Source of the DNA: JANXQE01 sp035651635
GTDB lineage: Bacteria > Verrucomicrobiota > Verrucomicrobiia > Limisphaerales > UBA8199
Length of the DNA: 41,693 nucleotides
Direction of reading: 5' to 3'
NCBI GenBank assembly: GCA_035651635.1
Contig: DASRFK010000238.1
Coordinates: forward strand, 1-41,693
Under the pieces are notes generated by a model. The model was not told the DNA's origin. It worked only from the letters and a program-made list of their open reading frames with translations, and ran no database searches. Made by a program: the position numbers and the translations under genes. Positions 32,028 to 40,211 of this stretch are shown piece by piece (position 1 is the stretch's first letter; the number at the start of each line of letters is the position of its first letter).

Positions 32028-32052
32028 AAGCGTGAGCGCGTAAATTCCGATG

Positions 32053-32415
32053 TCACGCCCTTGCGGCAAACAAACCGGAGGATGTCCGCGCTGGATTCAA
32101 CCCAAGACGGACGTTCGTTTTCCATTTGTCGGCACGACGGTTCTTCCGGGAACGGATCTGTTTTTCCAGATTTCTGACCACCTTGACCAGGGCAGCCGGA
32201 ACCGTGTGATCGCTGGCTTCCGCGTGGAAGTCGGGACCGGGTACCTCCAACTCGGTCAGAACTCGGAACGCAGGCTTTATGCCGCGCTGCCACTCAAGCG
32301 TTACCCGAGCGGTGGCAATTGCCGCAAGGTTTTGCAGCTTTCTGAGATTCGTTTCGACCAGTTCTTCCCAAACGGCCCGTTTCGTCAGGCCGCAATACTT
32401 CACAATGATGTTCAT
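32053..32415 (-). CDS. HPF/RaiA-like ribosome hibernation protein (cassette copy 1)
   Basis: 120-aa protein of the sigma-54-modulation/S30EA family: LRKLQNLAAIATARVTLEW, AFRVLTELEVPGPDFHAEAS, VVRNLEKQIRSRKNRRADKW. Family members bind the 30S decoding site in starved cells and idle ribosomes. The domain is complete but there is no dimerising C-terminal extension, so it is of the short class. ATG 32415 preceded by AAAAGGAAAT is well placed; the frame is open far upstream but without similarity. A second copy (40590-40952) has identical length and very high identity. Confidence 0.85.
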   Translation of the reverse strand: MNIIVKYCGLTKRAVWEELVETNLRKLQNLAAIATARVTLEWQRGIKPAFRVLTELEVPGPDFHAEASDHTVPAALVKVVRNLEKQIRSRKNRRADKWKTNVRLGLNPARTSSGLFAARA

Positions 32416-32552
32416 ATTTCCTTTTAGTTTCTCGTAATTGGTTTTCGTTAAAGTTCGGATCCCAACCGCGACAGGCGGTTTAGATGAGGGGTGGCACACC
32501 TGGGAAAGCTCCATGCCCAACAAGGGCATACCGAGAAAACTCAGGGGCAGAA

Positions 32553-32930
32553 TTACGAGACCAACGAAGGAGCACGCGGCTCCAAAGCGGTGCGCCAAAG
32601 GAACTGCCAGGACTGGATTCGTTCCAGGCTGGCTGGCAGAGAAATAAAGGAAGAAATCGTTTGCTCCGGCATGATGGTTGACTGCGCCAGAAAGACCGGC
32701 GCACCAAATCCATCCGTGCCGTGCTGGACATTCACCCGCCGGCACCTCTGAAGTGTCGATTCGAACGAATTGTCTGCCGACGCCGCCTTATGCTTGCCGC
32801 TCTCGTGTGAAAGCAAGCAACGGGGGCTATTACACCTACGGCCGGTCGTTAGATCGCCAAAGCAGTCCCCGGACACCAGCAGGAACAACGCTGGCATCAC
32901 AACGACTAAAATGACTTTCACCCGACTCAT
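32553..32930 (-). CDS. Small exported protein of unknown function (cassette copy 1)
   Basis: From ATG 32930 the product (125 aa) starts MSRVKVILVVVMPALFLLVS, a signal-peptide-like segment, followed by a low-complexity middle and the C-terminal block WQFLWRTALEPRAPSLVS. The paralogue in copy 2 shares the start (MSRVKSILVSVIPALVLLAS) and the end (WQFHWRAAAEPRAPSSVS) while the middle has diverged. Similarity to the paralogue also extends upstream of MSRVK (LIERS), so an earlier start, e.g. ATG 32951, is possible. No known domain. It heads the cassette; a 137-nt leader separates it from the HPF gene. Confidence 0.6.
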   Translation of the reverse strand: MSRVKVILVVVMPALFLLVSGDCFGDLTTGRRCNSPRCLLSHESGKHKAASADNSFESTLQRCRRVNVQHGTDGFGAPVFLAQSTIMPEQTISSFISLPASLERIQSWQFLWRTALEPRAPSLVS

Positions 32931-33232
32931 CTTCAGTTGGACGTGGCTCATGTTCGAGCGTTCAATCAAAACTTTTGCGACAGCAAACGCCTGAGCAGAG
33001 CAACACGCGCGTAAGAAGCTATCCCAGCGAAGCACAAAAGGCCCATTACAAAAAAGGAACGTGGTTATAACTGGGAACGCCATGAAACCCTTTCGACCAG
33101 CGGTTCAGCCTTTGAGGGAGATCAAGCTCGCCGCTGCGACGAGTTCTCTGAAGATTCCGGCTTAGGCAATACCGGGATCGACTCGGCAAGCTGAATTGCT
33201 TGAATTGATAAACAGATGAGGCCTTGCTTCAT

Positions 33233-33388
33233 CTATTTTACATATCTCAAGCTTTTCGCTTTTAGGCCTGAATCTTCAACCCCAATTTCCTTGAGCTTTG
33301 CCAGTGCTTCCGCGATGAAACTCATGTCCGGAAAGTAGCCACATGGCCCCGAGGTGTCACAAAAAGTCAGCAGCAGTCGCAACTTCAC
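33233..33388 (-). CDS. Small ORF, 51 residues, unrecognised
   Basis: GTG-initiated frame with KLRLLLTFCDTSGPCGYFPD followed by a helical MSFIAEALAKLKEIG and VEDSGLKAK. An internal ATG (Met 22) would give 30 residues. The composition looks protein-like, but the frame is too short for certainty and has no clear ribosome-binding site. The remaining part of 33084-33428 should hold the promoters for cassette copy 1 and the gene at 33429; I see no definite hexamers. Confidence 0.3.
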   Translation of the reverse strand: MKLRLLLTFCDTSGPCGYFPDMSFIAEALAKLKEIGVEDSGLKAKSLRYVK

Positions 33389-33428
33389 TGTGCTTGTCGC
33401 TTTTCTACGTTAAGTTAAGGACAACATT

Positions 33429-33824
33429 ATGCGCTATTTGGTGAAAGCGAAGGTAAAGCCCGGCCAGGAAGAGCCCCTCCTGGCGGCGATTGAATCCGGT
33501 GCCTTGGGCCGGGGCTCGGTGGCAGGCGACGAGTATCTGCATGATATGACCAAGGCCAGGATTGCAGCTGATGGCGTCTGCACCTGGGTTGAAGTCTGCT
33601 TTTGTGCGACTCCTCTGGAGGAGGAACGGCCTTATTGGGAGCAGTACTTTGATCTGCTCCGGGTTAAGGATGCTCACGCCCGGAAGAACTGCCGCGACGC
33701 AAACGGAACCGAGCCCTGGGCCTGTTGCAATTGCGATTGCACAGAAAAACTCGATCGACGTCTCCAACTCGTCGGTGAATCGTTCCTAGGCTCGCTCAAG
33801 CAACAAGCGTCCGGCGCGTCTTGA
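33429..33824 (+). CDS. Conserved hypothetical Cys-rich small protein
   Basis: 131 aa. Opening MRYLVKAKVKPGQEEPLLAA, then IESGALGRGSVAGDEYLHDM, WVEVCFCATPLEEERPYWEQ and WACCNCDCTEKLDRRL. I recall a conserved uncharacterised family with this layout; the CxC and CCNCDC clusters could bind metal or be redox-active. AAGGACAAC is 5-13 nt ahead of the ATG. It is divergent from cassette copy 1 and convergent with the SDR gene, whose end lies 12 nt away. Function unknown. Confidence 0.75.
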   Translation: MRYLVKAKVKPGQEEPLLAAIESGALGRGSVAGDEYLHDMTKARIAADGVCTWVEVCFCATPLEEERPYWEQYFDLLRVKDAHARKNCRDANGTEPWACCNCDCTEKLDRRLQLVGESFLGSLKQQASGAS

Positions 33825-33836
33825 TGCAAGTGGTCG

Positions 33837-34568
33837 TCAGGAGGCGTCCCTGCGCTCCAGCACTACCTCCGTCGGCCATGCAGCGGGGGAAAGCCGCAGT
33901 AGGTACATCGCAGTTTCCGCAATGTCCTCCGGCTGCAGATAATCCGGACCGCTCGCACCGGTCATCGGAGTGGCGACCATTGCCGGGCAAATCGCGATCG
34001 CTTTGATGTGGTCGGCTTTGCCTTCATCCGCCAGTGCCTGAGTGAGCCCAATGATGCCGAACTTCGAGGCGCTGTACGTTCCCGTGCCGCTCCAGGCCTC
34101 TTTTCCTGCCAGTGAAGAAACGTTGATGATTACTCCGCGCGGATCGCTTTTGTTGCGCTTCATTTGTGAATACGCAGCGCGCGAGCACCAAAACGTTCCG
34201 TAGAGATTCGTCTTAAGCACCCGGTCAAATTCCTCCGTTGTGGTTTCAGCGACCCGACCACCACCTCCGACCCCGGCATTGTTGATGAGAATATGAAGGG
34301 ATCCGAATTTCGCCACGGCTTCTTGAATCAGCCCAACGCAATCGGACTCGCGTGACACATCCGCTTCCACCGCGTGCGTCTGCACGTTGAACTCCCGGGC
34401 AAGGTCGTTTGCAACTGCCTGGCTTTTGCTCTGCCGGCGTCCGGCAATGACCAGATTGCATCCCGCTTGGACCAATGCCGCGGATGTGGCCAAGCCGATG
34501 CCGCTGTTACCGCCGGTCACAACCGCAGTTTTTCCCTTCAATTCCAGTTTGTTGCCATTGAGTGCCAT
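33837..34568 (-). CDS. Classical SDR-family oxidoreductase
   Basis: Short-chain dehydrogenase/reductase of 243 aa with VVTGGNSGIGLAT (cofactor glycine motif), LVIAGRRQSK (basic residues suggesting NADP), ILINNAGVGGGG, VIINVSSLAG (Ser) and TYSASKFGIIGLT (Tyr, Lys), and ICPAMVATPM. The Asn-Ser-Tyr-Lys tetrad is complete. FabG-like in length, but the genomic setting does not indicate the substrate. Transcribed alone on the minus strand. Confidence 0.92.
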   Translation of the reverse strand: MALNGNKLELKGKTAVVTGGNSGIGLATSAALVQAGCNLVIAGRRQSKSQAVANDLAREFNVQTHAVEADVSRESDCVGLIQEAVAKFGSLHILINNAGVGGGGRVAETTTEEFDRVLKTNLYGTFWCSRAAYSQMKRNKSDPRGVIINVSSLAGKEAWSGTGTYSASKFGIIGLTQALADEGKADHIKAIAICPAMVATPMTGASGPDYLQPEDIAETAMYLLRLSPAAWPTEVVLERRDAS

Positions 34569-34698
34569 ATTTACCTTGCAACAACATTAGCTCTTTAGTT
34601 GCCATTGCGCATCCCAAAGTCGGAAGCGAAATAAGGGCAATATGGGTTATGAAATTTCCAGCTCGCGCAGGCAATTAGGCGCTACGGATCACTGAACC

Positions 34699-34985
34699 TC
34701 ACCACTGTTGTTGCCAGCTGTTGCTATCTGTTGCCAGCTTCTCTAGAGCCTCACCTAGCATCTGCCGATAATCTGGCGTGATCCAACTGTCCGCAACAGG
34801 ATCAAAGATCTGCTTATGACGATCGTCCTTCTAGATCGGAAAATCAAATCCCAACTCACCACGGGTTGAGCTCGGCTCGATCAAAGTGCCCGGCTTTACC
34901 AACGGGCAGGCACGAGCCCGCACCAATGGCGGCGCCGCCTGGTCCACCTGCGTTCCAGGTAAACCGATCTGCTGCGTTTGAATTC
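34699..34985 (-). pseudogene. Degenerate open frame, unknown family
   Basis: The minus strand reads LVKPGTLIEPSSTRGELGFD, then FPI, TAG, KDDRHKQIFDPVADSWITPD and YRQMLGEALEKLA before TGA at 34699-34701. The composition looks like a real protein interrupted by one nonsense codon (TGG to TAG would repair it); an alternative start in another frame (ATG near 34987, MNSNAADRFTW) implies a frameshift as well. I do not recognise the family. The rest of 34569-35227 has a short TGTTGCCAGC-type repeat (34706-34738) and the palindrome at 35031. Confidence 0.35.
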
Positions 34986-35030
34986 ATAAGCCGTCAGCTT
35001 TGACTGCTCAACCGCTGGAGCTTCATCAAC

Positions 35031-35057
35031 CGTTAGAAAATTCTAACGTTCGCTTAA
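35031..35057. promoter_or_regulatory. Palindromic operator-like site upstream of the AI-2E transporter gene
   Basis: CGTTAGAA-AA-TTCTAACG (35031-35048) is an 18-bp palindrome with an AA centre; CTTAA follows at 35053-35057, 10 bp after CTAAC. The same design occurs at 36446-36471. It lies 180 bp before ATG 35228. Confidence 0.55.
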
Positions 35058-35227
35058 TGAGCCGCCGAGGCCACACGTGACAGAATTACAACCCGGATGA
35101 GCTCCTTGAAACGGAGGGTTCATCGAACGCGGGTGCAATCTCCTTACAACCGGAACCGCGGTTTGTAATGGCCGTCCGGGCGCATGTGCAATGAGCTTGA
35201 GGCAGCAATGCCAAACCAGACTAAAAA

Positions 35228-36316
35228 ATGAAAACGGTAGATGGGCCGACGCAAATCTCGTATTACTTCCTGCCCGCTGTCCTGATTCTCTGCGGTTGGC
35301 TGCACTTGGCGTCGCTTCTGTTGGCCACGCTCTTCGCGTTTCTGGCGCTTCGGAAGCTGTGCTTTTGGGAGCAGCGTGGCAAGTGGCTGGCGACGGGGCT
35401 GTTTCTGGTCTTGTTGGCAGGCATTACCTATGGTTTGGGCCACTTTGCCACCCGCACGTTCCAAGCCCTCCCGGAAATTGCCGACAAGTCGATTCCCCGC
35501 ATAATCGAGTTCGCCAAAAAATACCAGATCGAGCTCCCGTTCACCGATTATGACAGTTTGAAAGATGCAGCGATTGACATCGGAAAAGACCAGACCCGAT
35601 ATCTTGGTAACGTGGCCAAGGCCGCCAAGGGCGCCACCACTCAATTCCTCTACCTGATCGTCGGATGCGTGGTTGCCATTGGTATCTTTCTAAATCCCCG
35701 ATTTGAACTCGCCCGAACTGCTCAATCTGCTCCGGGCAACCTCTATTCTCGATGTTGCGAGCAGATTGCAGCCCGGTTCAGGTTGTTCTATCAGAGTTTT
35801 GTTACGGTCATGGGAGCGCAGATCGTCATCTCGGCGATCAATACGGTGCTCACAGCCATCTTCGTCATCGCCGTGCAGTTGCCTTATGCCGTGGTTGTGA
35901 TCGGCGTGACCTTTCTTTGCGGGCTGCTTCCTGTGATAGGGAATCTCTTGAGCAATGCAATTATCGTAGCCATCGGCTTCACGGTTTCGCCCAAAATGGC
36001 ACTTGTCGCGCTTGTGTTTCTCATCGTCGTTCACAAGCTGGAATACTTCCTTAACAGCAAGATTGTCGGCGATCGCATTGGGAACCCTTTGTGGCTAACG
36101 TTACTGGCGCTGGTCCTGGGAGAGCGCCTCATGGGCGTGCCGGGAATGATTCTCGCGGCGGTCGTCCTCAACTACATTAAGTTGGAGGCCTCGGCGATTG
36201 CGAAACCGACTGAGCGAGCGGACTTCCTCGACGCAGTCACTCCCCCCAAAGTGGAAGCCAACCCAAAATTCCAAACCGCGGAATTGATTTGTGAAGAAGG
36301 TAAATCAGGGCTTTGA
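35228..36316 (+). CDS. AI-2E family (TqsA/YdiK-type) membrane transporter
   Basis: Polytopic membrane protein of 362 aa. Hydrophobic segments at ~12-45, ~55-75, ~140-160, ~195-330; conserved family features are FYQSFVTVMGAQIVISAINT, GVTFLCGLLPVIGNLLSN and VHKLEYFLNSKIVGDRIGNP, then LLALVLGERLMGVPGMILAA. The family includes exporters linked to autoinducer-2 and Na+(Li+)/H+ antiporters, so the substrate is uncertain. It is preceded by the palindrome at 35031 and followed 193 nt later by the rubrerythrin gene, which has the same kind of site. Confidence 0.88.
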   Translation: MKTVDGPTQISYYFLPAVLILCGWLHLASLLLATLFAFLALRKLCFWEQRGKWLATGLFLVLLAGITYGLGHFATRTFQALPEIADKSIPRIIEFAKKYQIELPFTDYDSLKDAAIDIGKDQTRYLGNVAKAAKGATTQFLYLIVGCVVAIGIFLNPRFELARTAQSAPGNLYSRCCEQIAARFRLFYQSFVTVMGAQIVISAINTVLTAIFVIAVQLPYAVVVIGVTFLCGLLPVIGNLLSNAIIVAIGFTVSPKMALVALVFLIVVHKLEYFLNSKIVGDRIGNPLWLTLLALVLGERLMGVPGMILAAVVLNYIKLEASAIAKPTERADFLDAVTPPKVEANPKFQTAELICEEGKSGL

Positions 36317-36445
36317 ACCGCACGGTCGAGCGAAGGCTAGTCGTTTGCTCACGGCAACTGGATTTGTATCGCGCTGGACCTGTATCGCGCAACCCGTGCA
36401 GTTTCGCCAGGGGCTGGTTGAACGGTTCGCCGCACATCGCACACC

Positions 36446-36471
36446 GTTAGAAATTTCTAACTGTGCCTTAA
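36446..36471. promoter_or_regulatory. Palindromic operator-like site upstream of the rubrerythrin gene
   Basis: GTTAGAAATTTCTAAC (36446-36461) is a perfect 16-bp palindrome; CTTAA follows at 36467-36471, again 10 bp after CTAAC. It sits 49 bp before ATG 36510, a typical operator or activator position. It shares ACCGTTAGAAA and TTCTAAC with the site at 35031. Confidence 0.6.
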
Positions 36472-36509
36472 CGCTTTTCAAATGGTTGGTGTGGCAATTT
36501 GAGCGCGTT

Positions 36510-37121
36510 ATGAAAGACAAAGTATCACTGCTGTTGATTGGCGCCGTGCTTGCCGCGGTGGTTATTCCCGTTCAGGCAAAAGTTTCGCAGCAAACGCTTG
36601 ATAACCTGAACACGGCGTTTCAGGGCGAGTCAAATGCGGCGCACCGCTACGAGGCGTTCGCAAAGACGGCGGATTCCGAGGGCCACAGTCAGGCGGCGCG
36701 GCTCTTCAGGGCGGCTGCAAAAGCGGAAACCATCCACAAGGAAAACCATAAGCAGGCGATTCTGGCGCTCGGTGGGAAAGTCAAAGACTTCAAACTCGAT
36801 GAGTTGAAGGTCGGGACTACCGCCGAGAATCTCTGGGCGGCGATTAAGGGCGAGAGCTATGAGCGTGACACTATGTATCCGGACTTCCTTAAACAGGCCA
36901 AAGCAGATGGCTCCAAGGAAGCCACGCGCACGCTTTTGTATGCCGAGAAAGCCGAAGCCGAGCATGCCAAGCTCTATCAAGAAGCTCTGGACAGCTTGGG
37001 CCAAAGGCGGGACCTGTCCATTTTCGTTTGCAAGGTATGCGGTTATACCACCACGAAGCTGCCAGAGCGCAACTGCCCGAGTTGCCGGGAGTCGGTCAGC
37101 GATTTCGAACGCATCAACTAA
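36510..37121 (+). CDS. Rubrerythrin with an N-terminal signal peptide
   Basis: Non-haem di-iron peroxidase of 203 aa. Residues 1-24 (KDKVSLLLIGAVLAAVVIPV-QAK) look like a cleavable signal peptide, unusual for this normally cytoplasmic family. The four-helix domain supplies the iron-binding Glu/His residues in FQGESNAAHRYEAF, AKAETIHKENH, IKGESYERD and EKAEAEHAKLY. The C-terminal rubredoxin-like zinc/iron ribbon has two CxxC knuckles (VCKVCGY and NCPSCRES). It should reduce H2O2, perhaps in the periplasm. It is followed 27 nt later by the DUF2231 gene, so both are probably cotranscribed from the promoter beside the palindrome. Confidence 0.9.
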   Translation: MKDKVSLLLIGAVLAAVVIPVQAKVSQQTLDNLNTAFQGESNAAHRYEAFAKTADSEGHSQAARLFRAAAKAETIHKENHKQAILALGGKVKDFKLDELKVGTTAENLWAAIKGESYERDTMYPDFLKQAKADGSKEATRTLLYAEKAEAEHAKLYQEALDSLGQRRDLSIFVCKVCGYTTTKLPERNCPSCRESVSDFERIN

Positions 37122-37148
37122 CCGGGAATCCATTCTGCCCAGGTCGTT

Positions 37149-37667
37149 ATGAATCTTGTGCCCGATCCTCTGCACCCGGCAGTAGTCCACTTCCCAATTG
37201 TTCTGCTGCTCTTGGGCGCGCCTGCGGCCGCTGTGGCGGTGTTTTGGAGAAAACACCACGTCCCGGTGCTGGCAGCCGCGTTGCTTGTGTTCGGTGCATT
37301 GGGAACGTGGGGGGCTGTTGAATCGGGCGAGTCCGATGGCGGACTGGTCGAAAACACCTCGCCTCAGCTCAATGAGTTGGTGGATGCGCATGAGCTGTGG
37401 GCAAAGCGGACTCTGGGCATCAGTATTTTAGCTGCGTTCGCCGCCGGAGGTTCGGTGCTGGCGGCCCGATGGCCACGGATTGCACGTTCGGTGGCCATCG
37501 TGGCCGCGCTGGCCTCAGTTGCGGCGGCTTACGGCATATATGAAACCGGCCATCGCGGAGGAGCGCTCGTTTACCGTCACGGCACAGGTGTTGAGCTCGC
37601 CACGATAGCCAAATCCGCGGCTCTGGAGGCGCCAAAGCAACGCACAATCTCGCGAGACGACGACTAA
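37149..37667 (+). CDS. DUF2231 membrane protein
   Basis: 172-aa membrane protein with four hydrophobic segments. DPLHPAVVHFPIVLLLLGAP is the diagnostic start of DUF2231 (HP..VHFPI), ESG and VDAHELWAKRTL follow, and the end ETGHRGGALVYRHGTGVEL is also family-typical. His residues in the first and third segments suggest metal or haem binding; the family often accompanies redox or cytochrome genes. Here it follows the rubrerythrin gene closely, consistent with a redox role in the envelope (inference). Confidence 0.85.
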   Translation: MNLVPDPLHPAVVHFPIVLLLLGAPAAAVAVFWRKHHVPVLAAALLVFGALGTWGAVESGESDGGLVENTSPQLNELVDAHELWAKRTLGISILAAFAAGGSVLAARWPRIARSVAIVAALASVAAAYGIYETGHRGGALVYRHGTGVELATIAKSAALEAPKQRTISRDDD

Positions 37668-37736
37668 CAAGGCTTTTGTGTTCTGTTTTCGAGCGAGAAT
37701 GATTAGTGTTGGATCCGCGGGACGTTCACCTGCGCT

Positions 37737-38417
37737 ATGAAACTTCTCCTGGCAGAAGACGATTCCAAGCTTCTCCGGCACCTGGCCACAGGGCTTCGAG
37801 GCGCCGGCCATGTGGTGGATTGCGCCCAGGACGGGGCCGAGGCTCGATGGGCCATTGAAAACGGATCGTACGAAGCGTTGGTCCTCGACATCATGATGCC
37901 GCAGGTGGACGGCGTCACTTTGGTGCGGGGACTGCGACGGCGGGGAGTGACGTCCCCGGTCATCTTCATCACCGCTCGCGGCGAGGTGAGAGACCGGGTC
38001 GCCGGATTGGATGCGGGCGCCGACGATTACCTGGTTAAGCCCTTCTCTTTGGATGAATTGCTGGCCCGTTTGCGGGCTTTGACCAGACGAAACCGGGGCG
38101 AGATCAGCCAGGTTTTGCGCGTGGCGGATTTGGAACTGGACTTACTGGCCCGTTCGGTTCGTCGCGGGGCCGAGACCATTGTGCTCACCAACCGCGAGTT
38201 TGCGTTGCTGGAACTGCTGGCACAGTCCTCACCGCGTACCGTTTCAAAAAGCGCCATCGTCGAGCGTGTTTGGGACCAGCATTTCGACGGCGGAACCAAC
38301 GTGGTGAACGTCTATATTAATTACCTGCGTTCGAAGATTGATCGCCCCGGGCAGGAGTCACTGATTCGGACGGTGCGCGGGATCGGTTTTGCCTTGGTGC
38401 CGCTGGAGGCCACATGA
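37737..38417 (+). CDS. OmpR-family two-component response regulator
   Basis: 226-aa regulator. Receiver domain: LLLAEDDSKLLRHL (acidic pair), VLDIMMPQVDGVTL (phospho-Asp), IFITARGE (Thr) and YLVKPFSLDELLARL (Lys). Output domain: winged helix with LTNREFALLELLAQ, VERVWDQHFDGGTNVVNVYI and the terminal RTVRGIGFAL. Closest in style to CusR/QseB-like regulators. It overlaps the histidine kinase gene by ATGA. OmpR-type proteins bind tandem half-sites about 10 bp apart, which fits the CTAAC-N5-CTTAA spacing seen at 35031 and 36446 (speculative link). Confidence 0.95.
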   Translation: MKLLLAEDDSKLLRHLATGLRGAGHVVDCAQDGAEARWAIENGSYEALVLDIMMPQVDGVTLVRGLRRRGVTSPVIFITARGEVRDRVAGLDAGADDYLVKPFSLDELLARLRALTRRNRGEISQVLRVADLELDLLARSVRRGAETIVLTNREFALLELLAQSSPRTVSKSAIVERVWDQHFDGGTNVVNVYINYLRSKIDRPGQESLIRTVRGIGFALVPLEAT

Positions 38418-39508
38418 AATCGCTACGCTGGCGACTCACAGCCTGGTTTGCACTGAGCCTGTTGGTGGTGGTCGCGGTGCTCGTTGTGTCGGCTCATTGG
38501 CATCTCGACTATGAGTTGCGGAAAGAAAAATGGGAGCGCAGCAACCCCAACCAACCGGATTGGATTTTGCACGGCAGCTTTACCGACAAGGAAGTTCGCG
38601 ACATCCTGGGCGAGTTGCTGCAATTCTGGGTGATTGTTGGAGTTCCCACCGTTGGTTTGGTATTAGTAGCGGCTTATTTTCTAGGGCGCCGATCAACTAG
38701 ACCTGTGCGCAAACTCAATGACCAACTGACCAGGTTGGGGGCGACTACGTTAGGCCAACGGGTGGAGGCACCAGATGCCGACCCTGAGATCGCCGAACTC
38801 GTACAGCATCTCAATGATCTTTTGGCACGACTTGAAACGTCTTTCACGCAATTGCGCGAGTATTCCAGCCAGGTGGCTCATGAGCTGCGCACCCCCTTGC
38901 AGCTGATGAAGCTGCAGATCGAGAACAACGCAGCCAAAATGGAGCCGGAACTGGCCGAGGATTTGCAGGAGGAACTGGCGCGGCTTTCCACCTATGTGGA
39001 GACGGCGCTGACCATCGCCCGTGCCGAGCAAGGCCGATTGGAAACGAGTCCGGAGACTCTCCCGCTTAAGGAATTTCTAACTGATGTCGTGGAGCCTTTC
39101 AGCCGATTGGCAACGGCTGACCGAAGACGTCTGCTGTGGGCATGCCCTGCGAATGTAGTTGCCTGCACCGACCGCAATCTCCTGAAGCAAATCCTTTTCA
39201 ATCTGCTCAGCAACGCCCTGAAACATGGACGTGAGGATATCCTGCTGCGCGCCCGTGTGTGTGAGGGAGCGGTCTGGGTTCTCCTCGGGAACCGCGTCAG
39301 GAACATTAAAACCGTTGGAGCAGCCGGGGATGGAAATGGCTTAGGCATCGGGCTGCGCTTGGTCCGCGCTCTGGCTTCGCAGCTAAATGGAACGCGGCTC
39401 ACCTTTCGAACGCAGAACTATTTTTGGGTCAGACTGAGGGTGCCTGCGGGGCAACCCCCAGCGAACGCCGTGACATCAGAAGCTCAATATGAGGATCAAA
39501 TCAAATAG
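38414..39508 (+). CDS. Membrane sensor histidine kinase
   Basis: 364-aa sensor coupled to the upstream regulator by a 4-nt overlap. TM1 (~10-28), a ~50-residue extracytoplasmic loop, TM2 (~73-93; VIVGVPTVGLVLVAAYFLG), HAMP, then HisKA with SSQVAHELRTPLQLMKLQIE (phospho-His) and HATPase_c with QILFNLLSNALKHG and GDGNGLGIGLRLVRAL. The G1 box region (LLGNRVRN) is less conserved than usual. The short loop suggests it senses a small ligand or membrane state. The duplicated cassette copy 2 begins ~180 nt downstream on the same strand. Confidence 0.93.
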   Translation: MKSLRWRLTAWFALSLLVVVAVLVVSAHWHLDYELRKEKWERSNPNQPDWILHGSFTDKEVRDILGELLQFWVIVGVPTVGLVLVAAYFLGRRSTRPVRKLNDQLTRLGATTLGQRVEAPDADPEIAELVQHLNDLLARLETSFTQLREYSSQVAHELRTPLQLMKLQIENNAAKMEPELAEDLQEELARLSTYVETALTIARAEQGRLETSPETLPLKEFLTDVVEPFSRLATADRRRLLWACPANVVACTDRNLLKQILFNLLSNALKHGREDILLRARVCEGAVWVLLGNRVRNIKTVGAAGDGNGLGIGLRLVRALASQLNGTRLTFRTQNYFWVRLRVPAGQPPANAVTSEAQYEDQIK

Positions 39509-39686
39509 AGAATTGAGATTCATTTCAGCGCGTTCGGGTATAACCACCGCCCCGCTTTGTAATGGGCGTTGGGCTTTCCTTCGGACTACTGTTGCCGTGT
39601 GCGCGCTTGCCAGAGTTTTTGAAGCTTGGCGAAAAGCCGCAGGTGCTTTGATTGAACGTTCAGAAGCAAGCCGCGTCGAAGTGATG

Positions 39687-40073
39687 ATGAGTCGGGTAAA
39701 ATCCATTTTGGTTTCGGTCATACCGGCCCTGGTGCTGCTGGCCTCTTTGGACTGCTTTACCGAATCCTTTTCTTGCGCCGGCTGTGGTGCCCCCAGCTAC
39801 GCAGCCCCTGCCCATGGGCACAATAACCAAAGCCCCGTGCCCGGTGAGAGCTCATTGGATCAGGCGGTTCAGCGTTGGAGTCGCCGTTTAAACATTCAGC
39901 CGGGCTCGGAGGGATTCTCTCCGCCGGTCGCTCTTGCTTTGTGGCAACCTGCGGCTCCCGAACTAGCCGTCCGTTGGACAGAGCTTTCCCCTGCTAACCT
40001 GGCTCTGGCCCAGACTTGGCAGTTCCATTGGCGTGCGGCTGCAGAGCCCCGCGCTCCCTCCTCGGTTTCCTAA
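39687..40073 (+). CDS. Small exported protein of unknown function (cassette copy 2)
   Basis: Paralogue of the gene at 32553-32930. From ATG 39687 it encodes 128 aa: signal-like MSRVKSILVSVIPALVLLAS, then a CxxC pair in FSCAGCGAPS, a Gly/Pro/His-rich linker, and the conserved C-terminal block WQFHWRAAAEPRAPSSVS. An ATG directly before (39684) is equally possible, and sequence similarity to copy 1 extends upstream to LIERS. No domain recognised. First gene of cassette copy 2, downstream of the histidine kinase. Confidence 0.6.
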   Translation: MSRVKSILVSVIPALVLLASLDCFTESFSCAGCGAPSYAAPAHGHNNQSPVPGESSLDQAVQRWSRRLNIQPGSEGFSPPVALALWQPAAPELAVRWTELSPANLALAQTWQFHWRAAAEPRAPSSVS

Positions 40074-40211
40074 GTTGATCCTGCGTCCCTTTTGCGCGTT
40101 GCGCGCAGACGGTCCACAGGTCGGCTGAGCCATCGGCTTGGCCTCATCCAAACCACGATTCGCAGTCGTGATCCGAACTTTAACCAAAAACCATTTTCAT
40201 GAAGAAGACAG

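Noticed and set aside
34700..34745. TGTTGCCAGC/TGTTGCTATC/TGTTGCCAGC tandem as a satellite or attachment site
   Set aside because: Only three imperfect 10-bp units that also encode the C-terminus (SNSWQQQ) of a degenerate frame on the other strand; too short to claim function.
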